Below the pieces are notes generated by a model that made no database searches, was not told where the DNA came from, and saw only the letters and a program-made list of their open reading frames with translations. Source: Bacillota bacterium (lineage in GTDB: Bacteria; Bacillota; Clostridia; Lachnospirales; Lachnospiraceae). Taken from it: a stretch of 64,000 bases of DNA. Numbering within the stretch: position 1 is the first letter of the stretch; every line of letters begins with the position of its first letter. Shown here piece by piece: positions 60,869 through 64,000 of this stretch. Both the position numbers and the translations under genes were made by a program. The stretch covers positions 1-64,000 of the forward strand of contig JAEZKU010000056.1 of assembly GCA_023436065.1 (NCBI GenBank), given 5' to 3'.

Positions 60869-62758
60869 ATGGGTACAGTTGAAAGGATCCTATGTAGTAC
60901 CCTTGTTCTGGTATTGGTACTCATAATCTACTATATCTTCAAGGGCAAAACGGAAGAGGATGATAAGGAGGAACAAGTCATTTCGATCCAATTTCTTTGT
61001 TCTGAGATTAAGAATATTATAAATGACATCATAAACATGGACATTGAGGCATTAAGGCTGAACAGAAAAGACTATGAAAGCCGTAGGGTACTCAAGCGAG
61101 CGCTAAGTGATGCTACGAGAAAGTGCTCCCAGGGTGATATTTGTGAGAAAATTATTGTAACAGCCAAAATTAAAAGTTCGCTCACAGGCATTCTCAAAGT
61201 GAATGAGGTTATGATTAACGATGCTATTCCCTTTGACAGACTGGATTTATTAACTACAACGGAAATGTTTGAAATAATGCTGTATCTCCAAAAGAAAAAT
61301 AGGAAAAATAATATGTTCCGAGAGATATGTTCCCGGACAGACTTAGATCGGCTTAAAGCAGATGAGAGAGGGTATTATTACGATATCGACGACGAGGATA
61401 TAAAGAGGGCATTTCATAAATTGTATCAACCCTTGAGCTATGATGATAAATTAAACATTCTTACCCAGAGGATCTACGAAGAGACATATGGTCTGTCAGT
61501 AGTTGATCTGCTGGTGATGGAGGATATTTCGATTGACTGTATATCAGGTGGAATATCCGGTATCACGACGGAGGATTATCACTATAGGGAGGAAGAAATC
61601 TATACGGGTTCCTTTCGGCAGGCAAAGACCTATGAAAGTGTGTATGTAGTTTATTCCGGCAAATCGATTCATTTAAAATTTCTCTCTTTTCAATCGAACG
61701 CCGGTATTGCAAGGGTATGTAAAAACTTGACGGAACATGGGAGAATGGGACATTTTACCTCGGCGGAAGGTGGTATAAAGACTCATTTGGCTAATGGAAG
61801 CCGGGTAACAGTTTTCAGACCGTATAATGCATCTCAATGGGCATTTTTTATTCGGAAATTCGGCAGTACCTCCAAATTCGAATTAAAGGATCTGATAACA
61901 GATAAAGGATGCCAATATCCGCTCGGAGTGATTAAATGGGCAGTCAAAGGCTGCGTTAATATTGTGTTTTCGGGTGATCAAAATTCCGGAAAAACTACTA
62001 ATATGAGAGCGGCAGTCAGGGAAATCGACAGGAGGCAGCAGATTAGAACAATTGAAGCAGATTTTGAGTTATATCTGAACGATTCATACGCTGAGATGAA
62101 CATTTTGGGCACGAGACCAAGTACGGAAATGCCGTTTTCGAAATTAATAGAGCTATTAAAGGCTTCTGAGGCTCATACTATTCTTTTTGGAGAAACAGCA
62201 AGTCTGGAGCATGCAAAGCATTTACTTGATCTTCTCCTTGCCGGTACCAAGCGTATTATAACCACGGGACATTGGCCTACCTCAGATGAATTAATATCTT
62301 ATTTTGTACTTGCTGAAGGAGGTTATGGAAATGGTGGAAGCGAAGATGTAGAACATATGGTAGCGCGTCTGCTAAACCTTGATGTCCACCATGTGAAGGA
62401 TAATGACGGACACAGATATATCGATAGAATTACAGAAATTATTCCATTTGACAGGGAGAAAAAGGAGGCATCAGAAGCAAAAGGAGTTGAGGGAAAGCTA
62501 GATAAAATAGCGGGGTTTTTAGAGCAATTGACTCGTGGAAAATCTTATTATACAAGGGATATTGTGATATATGAGGCCGGGGAGTATCATATGATCAATC
62601 CGATCAGTAACGAACTCTCCAACTCGATTATGAAACATTTAACTCCTGAGGAAAAAAGCACGTTTCTTGAGTTTAATCATCGGGCAAGGGAGGTGTCAAG
62701 ACGAAATGCTGATCGTTGCTTTGGCAAAGCTCTTTTCAAGAGTCAGATCAATGGATAA
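60869..62758 (+). CDS. CpaF/TadA-like secretion ATPase with an N-terminal membrane helix
   Basis: A 629-residue ATPase that should power a Tad-type pilus or secretion machine. Residues 8-25 (CSTLVLVLVLIIYYIF) form a membrane helix, unusual for this cytoplasmic family. The conserved N-terminal and ATPase domains follow; Walker A is GDQNSGKTT (369-377, Lys375). The Walker B/RG region reads TILFGETASLEH with Glu442, where normal CpaF proteins have IIVGEVRGGE, and the His box is TTGHWPTSDE in place of TLHANS. About 60 residues at the C-terminus are an addition of unknown role. It overlaps the next gene by eight bases. Confidence 0.85.
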   Translation: MGTVERILCSTLVLVLVLIIYYIFKGKTEEDDKEEQVISIQFLCSEIKNIINDIINMDIEALRLNRKDYESRRVLKRALSDATRKCSQGDICEKIIVTAKIKSSLTGILKVNEVMINDAIPFDRLDLLTTTEMFEIMLYLQKKNRKNNMFREICSRTDLDRLKADERGYYYDIDDEDIKRAFHKLYQPLSYDDKLNILTQRIYEETYGLSVVDLLVMEDISIDCISGGISGITTEDYHYREEEIYTGSFRQAKTYESVYVVYSGKSIHLKFLSFQSNAGIARVCKNLTEHGRMGHFTSAEGGIKTHLANGSRVTVFRPYNASQWAFFIRKFGSTSKFELKDLITDKGCQYPLGVIKWAVKGCVNIVFSGDQNSGKTTNMRAAVREIDRRQQIRTIEADFELYLNDSYAEMNILGTRPSTEMPFSKLIELLKASEAHTILFGETASLEHAKHLLDLLLAGTKRIITTGHWPTSDELISYFVLAEGGYGNGGSEDVEHMVARLLNLDVHHVKDNDGHRYIDRITEIIPFDREKKEASEAKGVEGKLDKIAGFLEQLTRGKSYYTRDIVIYEAGEYHMINPISNELSNSIMKHLTPEEKSTFLEFNHRAREVSRRNADRCFGKALFKSQING

Positions 62759-64000
62759 ACGAGCTATAGCTATTCTCTTGATCATCTTAACAGTTTATTT
62801 GATTGCTATGGCTATCTTATTACTGAGGGAAAGAACAAAACGGATGCTGTGGAGAAGTACCCGTGGATATAAGGGTAAGGAAAATCTTTCGGACAGTCTT
62901 TTCTCCCCAGTATACAGAACATTGAAAGCTATTCCCTTTACCAGAACTTATATGGAGAAGCTGTCCTATCAATTTCGTCTGATTTGTCCCTGTGACAGTA
63001 AAATAGTAGCTAAAACTACTGTGGAAGCATGTCTATTATCATTTTGTCTCAGCTTAATTATCTTATTTCTGATTTTCTTTACGAATCCCAAACTTATTAC
63101 ATTGATCACCGCCGTCTTCGGAATAATAATTTTGAATAAAGAAATTGTGGGACGAATGGCAAATCATTATGAGATTACACTTGATCAGGAGATACAACAC
63201 TTAATCGAAAATGAAATACATAATTATTATGTAAATTACAGAGTTGATGATGCTTTATATCATTCCATGGATCATTTAAGTTCAAATATGAAGGTAGTTG
63301 CTGAACAGATTTACCAATTACTGCTTTCTGATGATAAAGAGGCTGCACTGACTGAATATTACGATAATATTCCCAATAAGTATTTAAGGGAATTTGTCAG
63401 TTTATGTGTTGGGATTGCTGAACGTGGAGATCAGATTATACATGGAAAATTCCTTTTCATAAAAAATCTTGAGAACCTATATGAGCAACTGGAGATAGAG
63501 ATAGATAAGCTTCAAAGGCTGAAGATGGAATTTACCGGTGTCATGGTTGTTGTTATCCTTCCTATATTCTGTATCAATATTGTGAAATGGTTCTGTATTA
63601 GTATCAAGAGTAACATGGACGCTTTCTATTATGGCAAAGAGGGCTTTCTATTGGATATCGCATTACTGGTAATTACTTCGGTTGTCTATACTGTGATGCA
63701 TAAAAGCTCGGAATATCGAAGCTTCCATCTATCGAATTATAAATACTTGTATGCTATTGATCGTATACCATTTATTAAGAGAGCCATGAACAATTATTGT
63801 GAAAAGTATGCGACCAGGGTAGAGCGTCTAAAAAGACGACTGAAGAATAATGGATATAACATTAGGGCAAGACATTTTATACTAAGAAGTTATCTGATAG
63901 CTGGTTGTATATTCTTGATTTGTATCTGTATATCTTTGTATCTAAATTGGTCAGGCAGAGAAAAGCTGCTGGTCGTAGATGAGGAGTATATATCCACAAT
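62751..64000 (+). CDS. TadB/TadC-like inner-membrane platform protein, cut at the window end
   Basis: The frame opens with ATG at 62751, overlapping the cpaF-like stop, and is open for 416 codons to the window edge. A first helix (AIAILLIILTVYLIAMAILL) is followed by a long cytoplasmic region, two helices near residues 95-130, and two more near 265-285 and 300-320. A second basic cytoplasmic stretch and another helix follow near 380-400. This matches the T2SSF-type TadB/TadC platform proteins in layout, and its place after the CpaF gene supports it. The conserved Glu/Pro pattern of T2SSF domains was not checked. Confidence 0.6.
   Translation, partial: MDKRAIAILLIILTVYLIAMAILLLRERTKRMLWRSTRGYKGKENLSDSLFSPVYRTLKAIPFTRTYMEKLSYQFRLICPCDSKIVAKTTVEACLLSFCLSLIILFLIFFTNPKLITLITAVFGIIILNKEIVGRMANHYEITLDQEIQHLIENEIHNYYVNYRVDDALYHSMDHLSSNMKVVAEQIYQLLLSDDKEAALTEYYDNIPNKYLREFVSLCVGIAERGDQIIHGKFLFIKNLENLYEQLEIEIDKLQRLKMEFTGVMVVVILPIFCINIVKWFCISIKSNMDAFYYGKEGFLLDIALLVITSVVYTVMHKSSEYRSFHLSNYKYLYAIDRIPFIKRAMNNYCEKYATRVERLKRRLKNNGYNIRARHFILRSYLIAGCIFLICICISLYLNWSGREKLLVVDEEYIST

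Overview
The window looks like chromosomal DNA of an anaerobic, Gram-positive, probably spore-forming member of the Clostridia, most likely a Lachnospiraceae (Lachnoclostridium/Anaerocolumna-like). This is inferred from the moderate-to-low GC, strong AGGAGG ribosome binding sites, TTGACA/TATAAT promoters, a T-box ahead of tyrS, a lysine riboswitch, an Lsa-type ABC-F gene, a possible Spo0E-like protein and a 2-hydroxyacyl-CoA dehydratase-type protein. No rRNA, tRNA, CRISPR array or intact transposase was seen.

Layout. 1-120 is a 20-base tandem repeat array that looks like the end of an insertion sequence. 161-2647 holds a DUF2975 membrane protein, an XRE regulator and a DUF4173 membrane protein. 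Two family 2 glycosyltransferases (2962-4901) follow a duplicated palindromic repeat. ilvN-ilvC (5031-6886) is a branched-chain amino acid unit with a hairpin leader. 6924-13908 is a galactoside-use operon: TetR regulator with palindromic operator, GH2 glycosidase, GPH symporter and GH36 alpha-galactosidase. 13883-15879 is an Lsa-type ABC-F gene behind a long leader with a six-codon uORF and a terminator. 16113-16523 has two small convergent genes. 16780-21027 is a 1415-residue dehydratase/activase fusion. 21238-24755 encodes a heterodimeric ABC exporter. 25222-27447 has an Old Yellow Enzyme relative and an MFS transporter. 28144-33756 is the tyrosine region: T-box-tyrS facing the aroF-tyrA-aroA operon. 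Then come an EF-G paralogue (34316-36403), a purine permease with a structured leader (36437-38156), a small lipoprotein, trkA-trkH, a uracil/xanthine permease, a repeat-rich intergenic region (43632-44294), a DUF4153 membrane protein, a sulfur-related cluster (46225-51720), a lysine-riboswitch-controlled ABC importer (51859-54879) and a chemotaxis receptor.

Two regions stand out at the right end. At 56688-56977 an unlisted 27-residue hydrophobic peptide on the minus strand is faced by a short plus-strand RNA. It has the layout of a type I toxin-antitoxin of the holin-like family, and the two transcripts start in inverted copies of the same ~43-base sequence. From 57232 to the window end lies a tightly packed, divergent Tad/Flp-like pilus or secretion locus: a TadZ-like protein, a small membrane protein, a CpaB/SAF protein, two more MinD-like proteins, a CpaF ATPase with an added N-terminal membrane helix, and a TadB-like membrane protein cut by the window edge. 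All three MinD-like proteins lack the P-loop lysine.

Intergenic regions carry a family of GTGC/GCAC hairpin palindromes (2750, 24928, 43870, 53204) and several exact-period tandem repeats (20, 15 and 18 bases). Boundaries, folds and family names come from reading the sequence by eye; no search or folding program was run.
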